From positions 1 to 64,000 of the forward strand of contig NZ_VOHL01000003.1 of the NCBI RefSeq assembly GCF_007859195.1: a stretch of 64,000 nt of DNA. The letters run 5' to 3'. Numbering within the stretch: position 1 is the stretch's first letter; every line of letters starts with the position of its first letter. Under the pieces are notes generated by a model, which was not told where the DNA came from, searched no databases, and worked only from the letters and a program-made list of their open reading frames with translations. Shown one piece after another: positions 38,031-46,298 of the stretch. A program made the translations under genes and the position numbers. Source of the DNA: Streptococcus cuniculipharyngis (GTDB lineage Bacteria > Bacillota > Bacilli > Lactobacillales > Streptococcaceae).

Positions 38031-39032
38031 CAAATTTGGGGTAGAGTCACGTTCAATAATCTCATGGGTAATATGAGCAATCTCCTCTTGGCCTGTCTGA
38101 TTTAGGACTAATCTAGCTGCTGTCTGTCCCAACTCCATTGGAAAAATTTCAACCGAGGATAGCGAAGGCATTGCCATTTCTGCTAGAACTGAGTTATTAA
38201 AACTGATGATGGCATAACGGCGCGAAGAAATTTTCAAGGCCTTAAACAATTTCTGCAAACGAATAGCCATGGCATCATCACAAGTAATGAAAGCCTGAAT
38301 TTGACGATTTTTCTGTAAAAAACTCCGCAAGGTCTGCTCATTTTTCTCACTATCCACCCGCGATAACATCATGGCATAGCTTGGTCGCTGATGATCACGC
38401 ATGACTTCCTCATAGCCAGCATAACGGTCTGCCTGTACCAATTCATTCATGTCCGTATAAGCATAGCAAATCTGGGTATAACCTTTATCTAGCAGAAAAG
38501 TTGCCACATCCTGACCTGCTCGGTAGTTGTCATTGTCAACAAAGGCCACCTGAGATGTTGGCTGACCATAAGATTGACCAACCACGACACAAGCCACGTC
38601 TTGCTCTAACATAAACTGAAAGACAGGGTCATTTTTTTTAGAATATAAAAAGATAAATTTGGCAATATGGCCACTGCGAATCAGGTTTTGTAAATTGGTC
38701 ATCATCTCTTCTTCCGTCCGCCCTGTTGCCAAACTAACCATAAATTGATGTTCCGTACACACACTAGCAATTCCTTGAATCAACTGCATGAAAAAAGGAT
38801 TGTTTCCAAGAAAATCTTGATTTTCCCGAACTGGTAGGACAATACCGATCGTATTGGCATGACGTTTCACTAGATTTCTCGCCGAATAATTAGGGGAGTA
38901 GTCCAATTCCTTCATGGCCTGACGGACCCGCTGCTTAGTTGCCTCACTAATCATCGCACTGTCATTCATGACTCGTGAAGCCGTTGAGGGCGACACACCG
39001 GCCAACTTCGCCACATCTCTAATGGTTACCAT
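38016..39032 (-). CDS. LacI/GalR-family transcription regulator
   Basis: 338 aa. N-terminal HTH (VTIRDVAKLAGVSPSTASRV, then MNDSAMISEATKQRVRQAMKEL; 2-45) with the hinge helix, and a periplasmic-binding-like sugar domain. It resembles MalR-type maltose/maltodextrin repressors of streptococci, but the neighbours here are rsmE and prmA and give no target. AGGAGGAAAAAC precedes the ATG. Confidence 0.88.
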   Translation of the reverse strand: MVTIRDVAKLAGVSPSTASRVMNDSAMISEATKQRVRQAMKELDYSPNYSARNLVKRHANTIGIVLPVRENQDFLGNNPFFMQLIQGIASVCTEHQFMVSLATGRTEEEMMTNLQNLIRSGHIAKFIFLYSKKNDPVFQFMLEQDVACVVVGQSYGQPTSQVAFVDNDNYRAGQDVATFLLDKGYTQICYAYTDMNELVQADRYAGYEEVMRDHQRPSYAMMLSRVDSEKNEQTLRSFLQKNRQIQAFITCDDAMAIRLQKLFKALKISSRRYAIISFNNSVLAEMAMPSLSSVEIFPMELGQTAARLVLNQTGQEEIAHITHEIIERDSTPNLQQPS

Positions 39033-39043
39033 TGTTTTTCCTC

Positions 39044-39790
39044 CTAACCCTTTAGTTCCAGGGCAACACTAACCGCACTCAAGGCGTACAAGGGAGCCGT
39101 TTCTGCCCGCAAAATTCGTGGCCCCAAACCGACTGACACCGCCCCCAAATCAGTCAAGTCTGCCACTTCTGCTGGCGAAATGCCACCCTCTGGGCCAAAG
39201 ATAAAAAGGATTTTTTGACCCGGCTCCAACTGGGACAAGCCCTTGACCAGCTGAGCTTGCTCGCCCTGTTTGGCGCTTTCTTCATAGGCCAGAAAAATCT
39301 GGTCAAACTGAGCAACCTCTGCCAAAAAGTCTTTTTTATGGGCAAACAGTTGCACACTTGGGATTTTATTACGTTTGCTCTGCTGAGCAGCCCCCTGAGC
39401 AATTTTTTCTAGTTTTTCTGCTTTTTTTGCCAGTTTTTTAGCATCCCAACGAACCACCGACCAGTCAGCTGGAAAAGCCCATAGCTGACTAGCCCCAAGC
39501 TCTGTTGCCTTCTGGGTCACAAATTCCAGCTTATCCCCCTTGGGAAAGCCCATAGCAATAGTCACCGCAACGGGTAACTCGACATCATCAACCAAGTCTT
39601 CCACAAGGGTCAGCAGCTGCTCATCCCTATCACTTATCCTAGCCAAACGCTTGATGCCATCATCAAAGACCAGGACAACTTCGTCATCAACTTGCAGTCG
39701 CATGACGGTAAACATGTGCTTGCTGATGTCCTTATCAGTCACCTTAACTTGCTCGCCACTAGGCAAGCCCTTGATAAAATACTCTTGCAT
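39044..39790 (-). CDS. rsmE: 16S rRNA m3U1498 methyltransferase
   Basis: 248 aa from ATG 39790, which overlaps the prmA stop by one base; the longer frame to 39847 is not needed. PUA-like N-terminus (MQEYFIKGL) and a SPOUT C-terminal domain with the knot motifs FIFGPEGGISPAEV and VSVGLGPRILRAETAPLYAL. Methylates U1498 of 16S rRNA with SAM. Confidence 0.95.
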   Translation of the reverse strand: MQEYFIKGLPSGEQVKVTDKDISKHMFTVMRLQVDDEVVLVFDDGIKRLARISDRDEQLLTLVEDLVDDVELPVAVTIAMGFPKGDKLEFVTQKATELGASQLWAFPADWSVVRWDAKKLAKKAEKLEKIAQGAAQQSKRNKIPSVQLFAHKKDFLAEVAQFDQIFLAYEESAKQGEQAQLVKGLSQLEPGQKILFIFGPEGGISPAEVADLTDLGAVSVGLGPRILRAETAPLYALSAVSVALELKG

Positions 39791-40728
39791 TAGCCACCAA
39801 TCACTCCTGAACGATTCTCGGTCTTTTTGAAAACACAGGCATGCCACTCCCCTTGAATGAGATGGGTTTCAAGGAAAAATCCTGCCTCTTCCGCCTTATC
39901 CTTGACCAGTTCCCACTTGTCAGAGATAATCCCTGACATAATCAAATAACCCTCTGGTTTGACCAAGCGATAAGCATCTTGAGTCAAATGCACCAAGATA
40001 TCTGCCAAGATATTAGCCACAATCACGTCAGCCTCATGGGGCACCCCTCGTAACAAATCACCTGCTGCCACCTGGATATTAGCCACCGTTTGATTAAGAG
40101 CAATATTTTCCTCAGCCACGCGCACCGCTACATCATCTAAATCATAAGCATAAATCTCTTTTGCTCCCATGAGCGAACTAGCAATAGAAAGAACACCAGA
40201 ACCCGTGCCCACATCAATGACCGTCTCACCTCCACGCAGGACCTGCGACAGGGCAAAAAGACTCATCTTGGTCGTTGGGTGAGTGCCTGTCCCAAAAGCC
40301 ATGCCAGGATCCAGACGGATAACCTTCTCGCCTGCCATAGGCTCATACTCCGTCCATGATGGCACAATGGTTAAATCATGGGTAATCCGAGTCGGCTCAT
40401 AATATTTTTTCCAATTGTCCGCCCAATCTTCCTCGGCCAATTCAGTGACACTGACTCTTGCCTCCTCAATGGCCAAGTCTCGCAAGCCTTGCTCAATCCT
40501 TTCACGCACCCAAACCAAGTCCATGGTGTCCGGATAGTAGCCCGTCACGACAATTTGGTCGGATTGTTCCACGTCCAAAAAAATCTCGCCGAAACGATTT
40601 TCCTGCTCCAAATAATCCGCCGTGTCGCTAATGGCCACGCCCTGACTTCCTGTTTCAATCAAGAGATTGCTAACCAATTCCTCTAAATCACGCTTAACCG
40701 TGACCTCAATTTCTTGCCATTTGTCCAT
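39790..40728 (-). CDS. prmA: Ribosomal protein L11 methyltransferase
   Basis: 312 aa. N-terminal substrate domain, then a SAM-dependent methyltransferase with [28 protein letters not shown] and [11 protein letters not shown]. Trimethylates L11. The start lies 1 nt after the end of the frameshifted NUDIX gene, with AAAGGA upstream, so NUDIX-prmA-rsmE are one unit. Confidence 0.96.
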   Translation of the reverse strand: MDKWQEIEVTVKRDLEELVSNLLIETGSQGVAISDTADYLEQENRFGEIFLDVEQSDQIVVTGYYPDTMDLVWVRERIEQGLRDLAIEEARVSVTELAEEDWADNWKKYYEPTRITHDLTIVPSWTEYEPMAGEKVIRLDPGMAFGTGTHPTTKMSLFALSQVLRGGETVIDVGTGSGVLSIASSLMGAKEIYAYDLDDVAVRVAEENIALNQTVANIQVAAGDLLRGVPHEADVIVANILADILVHLTQDAYRLVKPEGYLIMSGIISDKWELVKDKAEEAGFFLETHLIQGEWHACVFKKTENRSGVIGG

Positions 40729-40729
40729 T

Positions 40730-41168
40730 TCATTTCCTTTCTTCCTGCCATTTGAGAAAATCGCTCAAACGCTCTTTTAACTGGGGAATAACCCTGTCAC
40801 TGGTCAAAAAATCCTCAACAGCTATCAGCCTGCCCCTCATCTCCAAAAACAATCTGCTCAAATACTGTCTGAGTGATTGGAGCCACCATAAAAACGGATG
40901 ACAGCCTAGGGTTGATAATTCCCTGATAGGTTCTTGCCCAGATAATTTCTTCTTTCTTTATGACTAATCCTAACTCTTCCCAGACCTCGCGCTGCAAACA
41001 GGCAAAAGATGTCTCCCCTTCTTCTCTTTCCCCACCTGGAAAATCCCACATATTAGGATAAGGGATATCTGGTTTATCGTCTCGTAAGATTGTCACCACT
41101 TGATTTTCCAACAAAAGAGCGATTTTTGCCCCCGAAAATACCTGTTCCTGCTCTAAAACATCCAACAC
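40730..41168 (-). pseudogene. NUDIX hydrolase with a C-terminal frameshift
   Basis: The first frame (41168-40815) gives 117 aa with an intact NUDIX box (GGEREEGETSFACLQREVWEELGL, about 45-68, in two parts) and stops early at ...EGQADSC. The expected C-terminal helix continues in another frame from about 40826 to a stop at 40730-40732: IAVEDFLTSDRVIPQLKERL, then [11 protein letters not shown]. The break is at a short C run (40833-40836; GGGGCAGG on the minus strand). Either one base was gained or lost, or this is a sequencing error. The catalytic box is upstream of the break, so partial activity is possible. Likely a nucleotide-pool sanitising enzyme. Confidence 0.8.
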
Positions 41169-41170
41169 AT

Positions 41171-41608
41171 CTAATACCTCGGATAAGGATAAAAGTCCGT
41201 CTCGGTCAAATCTGCTCTGCCATTGTCAAAGGCTTCCGCGTTCCAAACCATGGTAAAATCGTCCTGTTCATCGTCCAGCAGGAAATCCATGATGCCGTCC
41301 AGTCCCTCGTCAGCCACTTGATTGAGGTAGTGGGCAAAATAAGCTAAGAACTCACGTGAAAACCCCTTTTTAGGGTCAAACGGTAGGGCCACTAAATAAT
41401 CATCTGCGTCAAACTTGGTCTTGGCTGGGTTGTAAAAAAGAACAAACTCCTCCAAAACCACAGGCTCTTCCAGCTGATCTGCTCCAAGTTCAAGAATAAA
41501 GCTAAGCTCCACCGCATGATTCTGCTTTTGCCAATCCAGGGCATAATCATAGTGAAACTGCTTGTCCATTTCTTCTTCTAGTACACTCAAAAATCCATAC
41601 TTACTCAT
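41171..41608 (-). CDS. DUF3013 family protein
   Basis: 145 aa, acidic, soluble. Matches the streptococcal DUF3013 pattern (MSKYGFLSVLEEEMDKQFHY at the start, DDEQDDFTMVWNAEAFDNG later). Function unknown. It has its own promoter (TGATAAAAT near 41635 on the minus strand) and AAGGGG before the ATG; the damaged NUDIX gene follows by 2 nt. Confidence 0.85.
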   Translation of the reverse strand: MSKYGFLSVLEEEMDKQFHYDYALDWQKQNHAVELSFILELGADQLEEPVVLEEFVLFYNPAKTKFDADDYLVALPFDPKKGFSREFLAYFAHYLNQVADEGLDGIMDFLLDDEQDDFTMVWNAEAFDNGRADLTETDFYPYPRY

Positions 41609-41642
41609 GTCTTTTCCCCTTCTTCTTTGTTTCTATTTTATC

Positions 41643-41657
41643 ACAGTTTTTGCTATA
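41643..41657 (+). promoter_or_regulatory. Extended -10 promoter of the GIY-YIG gene
   Basis: TGCTATAAT (TATAAT 41652-41657) followed by a 26-nt leader with AAGGAG before ATG 41684. The divergent DUF3013 promoter lies within about 20 nt. Confidence 0.6.
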
Positions 41658-41683
41658 ATAGGTGGAAAAGCAAGGAGAAAAAC

Positions 41684-42517
41684 ATGGTGCAACATACTAT
41701 TATTGCAGCAGATAACGGTAAAGACAATATCACTGTCTATACCAAAGAACCTGGTGTTGTGACCTCAGCCCATCGTTCCGACCTCAACGCCCTCAGACAG
41801 CTACCTGAAGCACAAAAAGCAGGTATCTATATCCTCATCGGCGAGAATAAACGCTATATCGGTCAAGCAGCCACTTCCGTTTATTCCCGCCTCTACCAAC
41901 ACGATAAAGAAAAAGATTGGTGGAATCAAGTCATCTTTTTTGGGCGAGAAGACGGGCATTTGGACAAATCTCAACTAGACTATCTGGAAACCGTCCTCAT
42001 CAAGGAGTTTCGAGATGCAGGTTTTAATCTAGAAAATGCTACACAAGGAAATTCCTCTTGGATCGACAAAATCAGCAAAATTCATGCTGACAACATCTGG
42101 CACATCACCCAAAATGTGTTAGAAGAAGTCGCCAATATCCCTCTCTTTGAACCTTCTACAAACGAACAGGAAAAAGACAACGTCACAGACCACCATCGTG
42201 ATTACACCCTTGTCCTAGCCGATGGTTCTATCATTTCAGGAAAAAATCCTACTACCTGCTATGTCAATCTCTTCAAACATTTGCTTAAAGATCCAAAAAC
42301 AAAGGACCAGATACTCTCTTTAGTCACAACGGGCGGACCGAGCAGTCGTCTGCTACTCGGAACAGTTGAACGATTTGATAAATCTGGCATGCGATTGACC
42401 TCACCTATCACTCCTCATATCCATGTCTATAGCAATCTCTCCACTGCTGACAAAAAACGAGTCCTCCGTCGTTTCGCCAATCAAATCGGGCTATCTCTGA
42501 CCATCAACTGGGATTAG
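41684..42517 (+). CDS. GIY-YIG nuclease-domain protein
   Basis: 277 aa from ATG 41684 (AAGGAGAAAAAC upstream). The GIY-YIG motif is at residues 47-60 (GIYILIGENKRYIG), with a conserved Arg (VYSRLYQHD), and Glu in LDYLETVLIKEF, as required for this nuclease fold. The C-terminal half (about 175-277) has no recognised fold. It is 12 nt upstream of rarA on the same strand. Role unknown; it could act on DNA or RNA structures. Confidence 0.75.
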   Translation: MVQHTIIAADNGKDNITVYTKEPGVVTSAHRSDLNALRQLPEAQKAGIYILIGENKRYIGQAATSVYSRLYQHDKEKDWWNQVIFFGREDGHLDKSQLDYLETVLIKEFRDAGFNLENATQGNSSWIDKISKIHADNIWHITQNVLEEVANIPLFEPSTNEQEKDNVTDHHRDYTLVLADGSIISGKNPTTCYVNLFKHLLKDPKTKDQILSLVTTGGPSSRLLLGTVERFDKSGMRLTSPITPHIHVYSNLSTADKKRVLRRFANQIGLSLTINWD

Positions 42518-42529
42518 AAAGGAAGCTTC

Positions 42530-43828
42530 ATGACAGACAACCTCGCTCTTCGCATGCGACCCACATCTATTGACCAGATTATCGGTCAAGAACATCTGGT
42601 GGGGCAGGGAAAAATCATCCGTCGCATGGTGGAGGCCAATCGCCTAACCTCCATGATTTTATATGGACCTCCGGGTATCGGGAAAACCTCGATTGCTAGT
42701 GCCATTGCTGGTACCACCAAATACGCCTTTCGCACCTTTAACGCCACGGTGGACAGTAAAAAACGCCTCCAGGAAATCGCTGAAGAAGCTAAATTTTCCG
42801 GTGGCTTGGTCTTACTCCTAGACGAGATTCATCGCTTGGACAAGACCAAGCAGGACTTTCTTCTTCCTCTTTTAGAACAGGGGCTGATTACCATGATTGG
42901 GGCAACCACGGAAAATCCTTTTTTCTCCGTCACACCTGCCATTCGTAGTCGGGTGCAAATTTTTGAGTTGGAACCCCTGACTACCGACGACATCAAACAA
43001 GCGATTGAGCTAGCTCTAAACGACAAGGAAAGGGGCTATGATTTCCCTGTCCAGATTGATTCTCAGGCCCTAACCTTTATCGCAGTTGCTACCAACGGTG
43101 ACCTGCGTTCCGCCTATAATTCCTTAGATTTAGCCGTTCTATCCACCCCGCCAGAGACAGATGGTAGCCACCACATCACGCTGGAGATTATGGAAAATAG
43201 CCTGCAACGCTCCTACATCACTATGGACAAGGATGGTGATGGTCACTATGACACCCTCTCTGCCTTGCAAAAATCCATTCGCGGATCTGATGTCAATGCC
43301 AGCCTTCACTATGCCGCTCGATTGATTGCTGCAGGGGACTTGGCTAGCCTAGCCAGACGTCTAACGGTCATTGCCTACGAGGACATCGGCCTTGCCAACC
43401 CCGATGCTCAAATCCATACAGTGACTGCCCTTGAAGCTGCTCAAAAAATTGGGTTCCCAGAAGCAAGAATTTTAATCGCCAATGTTGTCATTGACCTTGC
43501 CCTCTCGCCCAAGTCCAATTCGGCTTATCTAGCCATTGATAAAGCCCTGGCCGATCTCAAACAGACCGGTAATCTGCCCATTCCACGGCATCTGCGAGAT
43601 GGGCACTATGCTGGCAGCAAGGAATTGGGCAATGCCCAAGACTATCTCTACCCCCACAATTTTCCAGAAAAATGGGTCAAACAAGATTATCTCCCAGATA
43701 AATTGAGAAACGTCAGCTATTTTAGCCCAAATCATACTGGTAAGTATGAACGGGCCCTTGCACTCAACAAGGAGCGCATTGACCAGTTAACCAAAAAAGA
43801 TGAAAGCCCTATCAAAAATAAGGATTAG
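42530..43828 (+). CDS. rarA: Replication-associated recombination ATPase RarA/MgsA
   Basis: 432 aa AAA+ clamp-loader-like protein. Walker A GPPGIGKT at residues 46-53, Walker B LLLDEIHR near 95-103, sensor 1 IGATTENPFFSV near 125-136, and a C-terminal tetramerisation region. It acts at stalled forks. Linked to the 6S RNA gene downstream, an arrangement conserved in streptococci and bacilli. Confidence 0.95.
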   Translation: MTDNLALRMRPTSIDQIIGQEHLVGQGKIIRRMVEANRLTSMILYGPPGIGKTSIASAIAGTTKYAFRTFNATVDSKKRLQEIAEEAKFSGGLVLLLDEIHRLDKTKQDFLLPLLEQGLITMIGATTENPFFSVTPAIRSRVQIFELEPLTTDDIKQAIELALNDKERGYDFPVQIDSQALTFIAVATNGDLRSAYNSLDLAVLSTPPETDGSHHITLEIMENSLQRSYITMDKDGDGHYDTLSALQKSIRGSDVNASLHYAARLIAAGDLASLARRLTVIAYEDIGLANPDAQIHTVTALEAAQKIGFPEARILIANVVIDLALSPKSNSAYLAIDKALADLKQTGNLPIPRHLRDGHYAGSKELGNAQDYLYPHNFPEKWVKQDYLPDKLRNVSYFSPNHTGKYERALALNKERIDQLTKKDESPIKNKD

Positions 43829-43831
43829 GAC

Positions 43832-43859
43832 TTGAAAAAATTTTAAAATATGGTATCAT
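43832..43859 (+). promoter_or_regulatory. Promoter of 6S RNA
   Basis: TTGAAA (43832-43837), 16-nt spacer, extended -10 TGGTATCAT (TATCAT 43854-43859). It starts 4 nt after the rarA stop. Confidence 0.8.
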
Positions 43860-43865
43860 AGAAAC

Positions 43866-44058
43866 ATAGAAGTTGCTGTGGTGTACGAATCCACACTAAG
43901 TGTTGACCGACTATTTTTTGTATTTTCGGGAGACAAAAGTCTTCTGGCAGTATGTAGGCCGTCTCACACGGAAACAACTAAGTCAGAGCGAGTCACCCAC
44001 CTGCTTACGATGTGCGGGTTCAATACAAATCGTGGGTAACGGCACCAATACAGCATAT
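43866..44058 (+). ncRNA. ssrS: 6S RNA
   Basis: About 190 nt between rarA and tRNA-Lys with no sensible protein frame. The ends pair (GCTGTGGTG near 43875 with CACC-AAT-ACAGC near 44042-44054) and the interior can form a long imperfect rod with a central open region, as 6S RNA does. It binds RNA polymerase and represses many housekeeping promoters in stationary phase. Exact 3' end not fixed. Confidence 0.78.
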
Positions 44059-44059
44059 T

Positions 44060-44132
44060 GCCTCCTTAGCTCAGCTGGCAGAGCAGCGGACTCTTAATCC
44101 GTGGGTCGCAGGTTCGATCCCTGCAGGGGGCA
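44060..44132 (+). tRNA. tRNA-Lys (anticodon CTT)
   Basis: Full cloverleaf: acceptor GCCTCCT / AGGGGGC (one G-U pair), D arm with AGCTCAGCTGGCAGAGC, anticodon loop CTCTTAA with anticodon CTT, T arm GCAGG-TTCGATC-CCTGC. No encoded CCA. It begins one or two bases after the predicted 6S end, so both may share a transcript. Confidence 0.97.
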
Positions 44133-44145
44133 TGTTTTGCGTACT

Positions 44146-44172
44146 AAAAGCCTTGATAACAAGGCTTTTTTG
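44146..44172 (+). terminator. Terminator after tRNA-Lys
   Basis: Stem AAAGCCTTG-ATAA-CAAGGCTTT followed by six T on the plus strand. Confidence 0.92.
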
Positions 44173-44242
44173 TTTACTTGTTCTACCAAATTATTTTTAG
44201 GATTTGATGTCCCATAATATTCACCAAAATGCAAATAGCAAG

Positions 44243-44269
44243 AAACCAGGCCAATATTGGTCTGGTTTT
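44243..44269. terminator. Hairpin at the end of the DUF4097 operon
   Basis: Stem AAACCAGGCCAA / TTGGTCTGGTTT with one G-U/mismatch; moderate T run on either side. Likely ends the minus-strand padR operon. Confidence 0.55.
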
Positions 44270-44272
44270 ACT

Positions 44273-45271
44273 TTAGTCAACAGTCACATGACCATCGCTT
44301 ACCGCAATTTTAAGGGAGGCTTGCTCGTCAGCAACTACCTTGTTAAAGGTTGCGACTTCCCCATCACTGTCCTTAATCTTTGTTCCTTGCGTCAATGCTT
44401 GCCCCACTAATAATTGACCAGAAGGTGCTGAGAGGTCAAAAGAGCTTGCCTTGTGACTGGCTGGATTTAATGTCATGGTCACATTGGTTTCCTCACCTGA
44501 AACCGTGACCTGACCTTTCAGCGTCAAATTGTTACCCTCCACTTCAGCCTCCTCAGCACTGATGGTTACACGCTCCAAGGTCGAATCTGTCATCTGCAAA
44601 GCATTCATACTAGAAGGGATTTTTACATCGGTCAGGGTTGAACCTGCTACCATACCATAGGTTTCCCCCAAATCCCAAACTAAGTTGGACACCTGACTTG
44701 ACTTAAAGGAGGCCAAGGCATTTGACGATACGAGCCGACCACCGGCTATTTCTGTTTGAACAAATTCCCCTGAACCTGAATAGTCTAGTGCCTTGATTTT
44801 CTGGTTGCTAACCTCCAAATCTCCATTGAGCAACTCCCCGCTAAGACGCTCTATAACCGCTCCCTTGGGAACAGCCAGAACAATCCTTGTCTGATCGGTA
44901 TATCTATCATTTACATTTAGGAAAAAGCTGGCTAAACTCAAGAAACCACCTATTTTCTGTTTACCTTCTTTTTGTTCAAGGCGGAGCTGGCCTTGATTGT
45001 CGGTCACCTTGAGCTGACCGATGAAATATTTACCATTATAGTAAGATAGGTGAACCTTATCATCCTTGGACTCTTCGATCCGTAAATCTCGGTACATAAG
45101 ATCTAGGTCTAGGCTCTTGATGGTCTGAAAGGTTTTGCTCTCTTGCTTTGGTGCATTCATCTCCTTAATGTCATCTAGGCCACCTGTCACATAGCCCGCT
45201 GTTAGCAGAGTCACCCCCAAGACCAAGGTCATCAAAAAACTAATCCCCCATACTTTTTGCCATTTTTTCAT
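44273..45271 (-). CDS. DUF4097 family membrane-anchored beta-repeat protein
   Basis: 332 aa. One N-terminal membrane helix (about 5-28), then a region of short beta strands typical of DUF4097 (repeating patterns such as IKSLDLDLMYRDLRIEES and VERVTISAEEAEVEGNNLTLKG-type steps). The domain faces outside. In enterococci and streptococci such proteins (LiaX-like) sense cell-envelope stress. The start overlaps the DUF1700 stop by 4 nt. Confidence 0.8.
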   Translation of the reverse strand: MKKWQKVWGISFLMTLVLGVTLLTAGYVTGGLDDIKEMNAPKQESKTFQTIKSLDLDLMYRDLRIEESKDDKVHLSYYNGKYFIGQLKVTDNQGQLRLEQKEGKQKIGGFLSLASFFLNVNDRYTDQTRIVLAVPKGAVIERLSGELLNGDLEVSNQKIKALDYSGSGEFVQTEIAGGRLVSSNALASFKSSQVSNLVWDLGETYGMVAGSTLTDVKIPSSMNALQMTDSTLERVTISAEEAEVEGNNLTLKGQVTVSGEETNVTMTLNPASHKASSFDLSAPSGQLLVGQALTQGTKIKDSDGEVATFNKVVADEQASLKIAVSDGHVTVD

Positions 45272-45834
45272 GCTTTTTTACCTCGCTTACTAATCCATCT
45301 CGCTAGAGCGACCAAGCTCCAAATAACCAACTTAACCAGTAGCCAAACAACCAAAAGGGCCAACAACAAACCGGCTAGGCAAAGCAGAGCCAAACCAAGA
45401 GCCATCATCATGGCTGCCATAGAGCCCTTGGCAAAAATAACTGCCTCTGCAAAACTGAGCACAACCCCAACCAATAAACCAAAAATACCAGCCAAACCAA
45501 AAAGGAATAGGGATACCACAAAGGCACATAGAACCATGATAAAAGGAATCATAATCGGACTCACAAGAAGGGCCGCCAAGGCAATCCAGAGAATTTTCAC
45601 CCCTGAACGATTTGGATAAGCACCATCCAGCAGGTGCTTGTCTAAAACATTTTGAATAATATCGTTGGCTGCCTCCCGTGGGTTGCCTAGTTCAGCAATG
45701 ACTTGGGCTTCCTGTTCCGGTCCAGCTTCATCAAAATACTCTTCAAAATAATCCATAGCCTCCTGATAATCCGCCTGAGGCAATCTTTTGAGGTAGCGTC
45801 TCAACTTGGCCAAATACTCTTTTCTAGTCATCAT
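45268..45834 (-). CDS. DUF1700 (HAAS-domain) membrane protein
   Basis: 188 aa. N-terminal helical HAAS domain (RKEYLAKLRRYLKRLPQADY, YFEEYFDEAGPE, ELGNPREAANDI), then three to four membrane helices rich in Ala/Leu. It is a usual partner of PadR regulators and putative adhesin-type DUF4097 proteins. The start overlaps the padR end by 11 nt. Confidence 0.85.
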   Translation of the reverse strand: MMTRKEYLAKLRRYLKRLPQADYQEAMDYFEEYFDEAGPEQEAQVIAELGNPREAANDIIQNVLDKHLLDGAYPNRSGVKILWIALAALLVSPIMIPFIMVLCAFVVSLFLFGLAGIFGLLVGVVLSFAEAVIFAKGSMAAMMMALGLALLCLAGLLLALLVVWLLVKLVIWSLVALARWISKRGKKA

Positions 45835-46144
45835 CTAATCTCCCTTCAATAATATCATTGACCCTAGTCTGATAGGCCTGCCACTCCTCCTTGAGAAAAA
45901 GCAAATGAGTTTGTCCTTCAGACGTCATCATGTAATATTTTCGCTGCCGCCCTTGGTATTCCCTGCTATAAGTCGTCAAATAACCCGCTTTTTGTAATTT
46001 CTTCAAAATCGGATAGAGAGTTGACTCCTTAATATTAGCAATCAACTTAACGGTCTGACTAATCTCATAACCATAGGAATCCTGCCGATCAACAATGGCT
46101 AAAATCAGAAATTCAATCAAGACCGATGAGGTTGGAAAGTACAT
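45824..46144 (-). CDS. PadR-family transcription regulator
   Basis: 106 aa, the size of the small PadR subfamily (PadR-s2). Winged HTH with the conserved YGYEISQTV, ESTLYPILKKLQKAGYLTTY and QGRQRKYYMMTSEG. Small PadR proteins repress their own operon, often in envelope-stress or drug-response contexts. AAAGGAGGAGGTCT precedes the ATG. First gene of padR-DUF1700-DUF4097. Confidence 0.9.
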   Translation of the reverse strand: MYFPTSSVLIEFLILAIVDRQDSYGYEISQTVKLIANIKESTLYPILKKLQKAGYLTTYSREYQGRQRKYYMMTSEGQTHLLFLKEEWQAYQTRVNDIIEGRLDDD

Positions 46145-46174
46145 AGACCTCCTCCTTTCTCTTATGTAATTTTT

Positions 46175-46252
46175 TTATATATAAATATTTTACACATTAA
46201 GTATAGATCACTTCTCCTTCCTTGTCAAGACTTATATATAAAATTTTTACAT
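46175..46252 (-). promoter_or_regulatory. padR promoter flanked by two near-identical 21-bp direct repeats
   Basis: Minus strand TTGACA (46228-46223), 17-nt spacer, TATACT (46205-46200). Two 21-bp elements match at 18 of 21 positions: 46232-46252 just upstream of the -35 and 46175-46195 just downstream of the start. The placement is that of autoregulatory operators. Confidence 0.75.
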
Positions 46253-46267
46253 ATTTTTTAGAGGCAA

Positions 46268-46294
46268 GAAAAAACAGCCCGGCAGGCTGCTTTT
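46268..46294 (-). terminator. Terminator of the MFS gene
   Basis: Stem CAGCC / GGCTG with T6 following on the minus strand, just after the MFS stop. Confidence 0.75.
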
Positions 46295-46298
46295 GCTT

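Noticed and set aside
43900..44200. Plus-strand frames crossing 6S RNA and tRNA-Lys
   Set aside because: They run through structured RNA genes and have no family resemblance.
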